DNA of 64,000 nucleotides from Roseibium sediminis (GTDB lineage Bacteria > Pseudomonadota > Alphaproteobacteria > Rhizobiales > Stappiaceae), in contig NZ_VXDB01000004.1 in assembly GCF_008711325.1 (NCBI RefSeq), forward strand, positions 186,001 to 250,000, written 5' to 3'. Numbering within the stretch: position 1 is the first letter of the stretch; every line of letters starts with the position of its first letter. The translations under genes were made by a program, and so were the position numbers. Under the pieces are notes generated by a model. It did not search any database. It saw nothing but the letters and a program-made list of their open reading frames with translations, and had not been told where the DNA came from. This document shows positions 62,755 through 64,000 of the stretch, piece by piece.

Positions 62755-62929
62755 GATGAACCCTTTCATAGCATAGAGAGAGGAGCCGAGAAGCCAGTAG
62801 CTCTCGGACGGTGATAACGATGCTTTAAAGGGAGTGTCGTTCAGAACGCGGTGCCAATCGCGTTATAACCAAAGCTCGGCAAGAAAATATCGATGCTTCA
62901 TGCATATTGGTATTCTGTGTGGATGTCAA
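62755..62929 (-). promoter_or_regulatory. cspA promoter and long leader
   Basis: On the minus strand TTGACA (62929-62924) and TATGCA (62906-62901) are 17 nt apart. A start near 62894 gives a leader of about 140 nt, with several possible hairpins, before the cspA ATG. Confidence 0.6.
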
Positions 62930-63002
62930 CCTCAGGTTCAGAGCTTGTAATGGGGCGAAGAAAGACTTGACCTTGCCTCGGGATCCCAGACCAAGTTCTT
63001 AT

Positions 63003-63240
63003 TTGATTATGCAGGCAACTTGATTGCCATGCCCATCCTTGCCCGGGCGCGTGTGCGATATCCGATGCCCGAGTGCCGCCAATTCCGGTTTTAGAGGATC
63101 TTGATGTAATCGAAAATGAACACCTTGTTCACGTGAGAGTGTAGACAAGGATACGAATTCAGAATGGAAGCGGGCCGGTTCATCTGCATGCACGATTGAT
63201 GATGTCCCATCTGATGGTGTAGCTCACGACGGGCCTCGTG
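63003..63240 (-). pseudogene. Second IS3-family orfB remnant, strongly decayed
   Basis: Read on the minus strand across frames: VFIFDYIKIL, then NRNWRHSGIGYRTRARARMG, the terminal blocks of IS3-family orfB. The stretch around 63030-63110 is similar to 60985-61086 in the first remnant. No full element or terminal repeats were recognised. Confidence 0.6.
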
Positions 63241-63460
63241 CTCACCGGCGGGCCGAGCTTCTCGGTCTCGATAATGGGCGCTTGACATGATTGACTTAGA
63301 GTGATTACGATAATCCGGTGCGAAGAAGCACCGTAAAAATTTCAAGCGACACAGCTGGACATTGCATCCCAACTGGGTCGTTTTGCATTTTTAGGCTAAA
63401 TTTCCCAATATAATTGAAGATGTAGGTGTCTGGTCTGTTTGTGAGCAGGGAGGATGCCTC

Positions 63461-64000
63461 GTGAAGAAACTTCTATATGTACTCGGCCTGACAACGGCTG
63501 TTTCGGTCTCGGCCACCATTGCCTTTGCGGAAACCAAGGTTGGAGCAATTTTTGACCTGACCGGCGGTTTGAATATCTATGGAATTCAGCAAAACAACGC
63601 ACTGCAGCTCGCCATAGAAAGCATCAACGCGGCAGGTGGTGTGAATGGCGAGCCCGTAACGATTGTTGGCTACGACGCGCAGTCCGAATTGGCAAAATAT
63701 ACCCAGTTTGCACAAACAGCGGTTCTACGTGATGGTATTTCGGCGATGTTTGCCGGTTTGACCAGCTCTTCCCGCGAAGCAATCCGGCCGATCTTTCGCA
63801 AGGCGAACATCCCGTACTTCTATTCTTCTCTCTACGAAGGCGGCGCTTGCGACAAGCAGACTTTTGTCACTGGGTCTTCCGCATCCCAGCAGCTCAGCGT
63901 TCTGATCAAGTGGGCTGTCGAGAACTACGGCAAGAAAATCTACATCATGGCGCCGGATTACAATTTCGGAACGATTTCCGGGCATTGGATTCATGAATAT
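63461..64000 (+). CDS. ABC transporter substrate-binding protein, urea/amide type (3' end outside window)
   Basis: A GTG start with GGGAGG 7 nt upstream opens a frame of 180 codons that runs off the window. A signal peptide (MKKLLYVLGLTTAVSVSATI then AFA) is followed by VGAIFDLTGGLNIYG, INAAGGVNGEPVTIVGYDAQ, GLTSSSREAIRPIFRKANIP and FYSSLYEGGACDKQTFVTGS. These match the periplasmic type 1 binding proteins for urea, short amides or branched-chain amino acids (UrtA/FmdD side). It is unrelated to the TRAP systems. Confidence 0.88.
   Translation, partial: MKKLLYVLGLTTAVSVSATIAFAETKVGAIFDLTGGLNIYGIQQNNALQLAIESINAAGGVNGEPVTIVGYDAQSELAKYTQFAQTAVLRDGISAMFAGLTSSSREAIRPIFRKANIPYFYSSLYEGGACDKQTFVTGSSASQQLSVLIKWAVENYGKKIYIMAPDYNFGTISGHWIHEY

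Overview
The window reads as a chromosomal segment of an alphaproteobacterium, most likely Hyphomicrobiales and probably a marine Stappiaceae type such as Roseibium/Labrenzia. This rests on the PcaQ-pobA-pcaDCHGB arrangement, a cspA/DUF6481 locus, a RIME-like Rhizobiales repeat, and many TRAP transporters paired with GntR/FCD regulators. The taxon is inferred; no rRNA or tRNA gene was seen.

Region 1 (1-1434): the end of a DUF2848 gene faces a two-gene toxin-antitoxin operon (ParD-like antitoxin, zeta-type kinase toxin) with a palindromic operator inside its promoter. Region 2 (1563-21849) is an exopolysaccharide island. It holds algD, a divergent HAD/phosphomannomutase-like gene with a Nudix hydrolase, an NtrC-family response regulator with a haem-motif hybrid kinase, the polymerisation/acetylation operon alg44-alg8-SGNH acetyltransferase-Sel1 protein-algI-secreted toroid protein, and an RTX/DUF4114 type I-secreted protein. 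Sigma-54-like promoters and repeated TTTGC-N6-GSAAA dyads lie upstream of algD, the HAD gene, alg44, the SGNH gene and the RTX gene. This suggests one enhancer-driven regulon under the resident NtrC-type regulator.

Region 3 (21886-31948) is the protocatechuate branch of aromatic degradation: pcaQ divergent from pobA-pcaD-pcaC-pcaH-pcaG-BKACE-pcaB, followed by a TRAP importer. A beta-keto acid cleavage enzyme lies inside the operon. It could convert beta-ketoadipate to succinyl-CoA and acetoacetate without PcaIJ/PcaF.

Region 4 (31962-43946) is a GntR/FCD regulon marked by three AATATC-N-GATATT palindromes. It includes a Gfo/Idh oxidoreductase, a TRAP system, a QuiC-like fusion whose isomerase domain has lost three metal ligands while its dioxygenase triad is intact, a citryl-CoA lyase-like enzyme, a stand-alone TIM-barrel isomerase/dehydratase, an acylating aldehyde dehydrogenase and a ThDP-dependent enzyme. 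No described pathway I know of uses this set.

Region 5 (43965-52624): a second GntR/FCD regulator with its own operator (ATCTGGTATATCAGAT) lies between a TRAP operon and a sugar-acid operon (2-hydroxyacid dehydrogenase, RraA-like aldolase, dgoK, dgoA, SDR, cupin). Region 6 (52840-60954): class II HMG-CoA reductase, a third GntR/FCD regulator, a fourth TRAP system, an SDR, a second BKACE and a lambda-crystallin-type 3-hydroxyacid dehydrogenase. Region 7 (60955-64000): decayed IS3-family remnants and a RIME-like repeat surround DUF6481, a small charged protein and cspA. The window ends inside a gene for an ABC-transporter binding protein.
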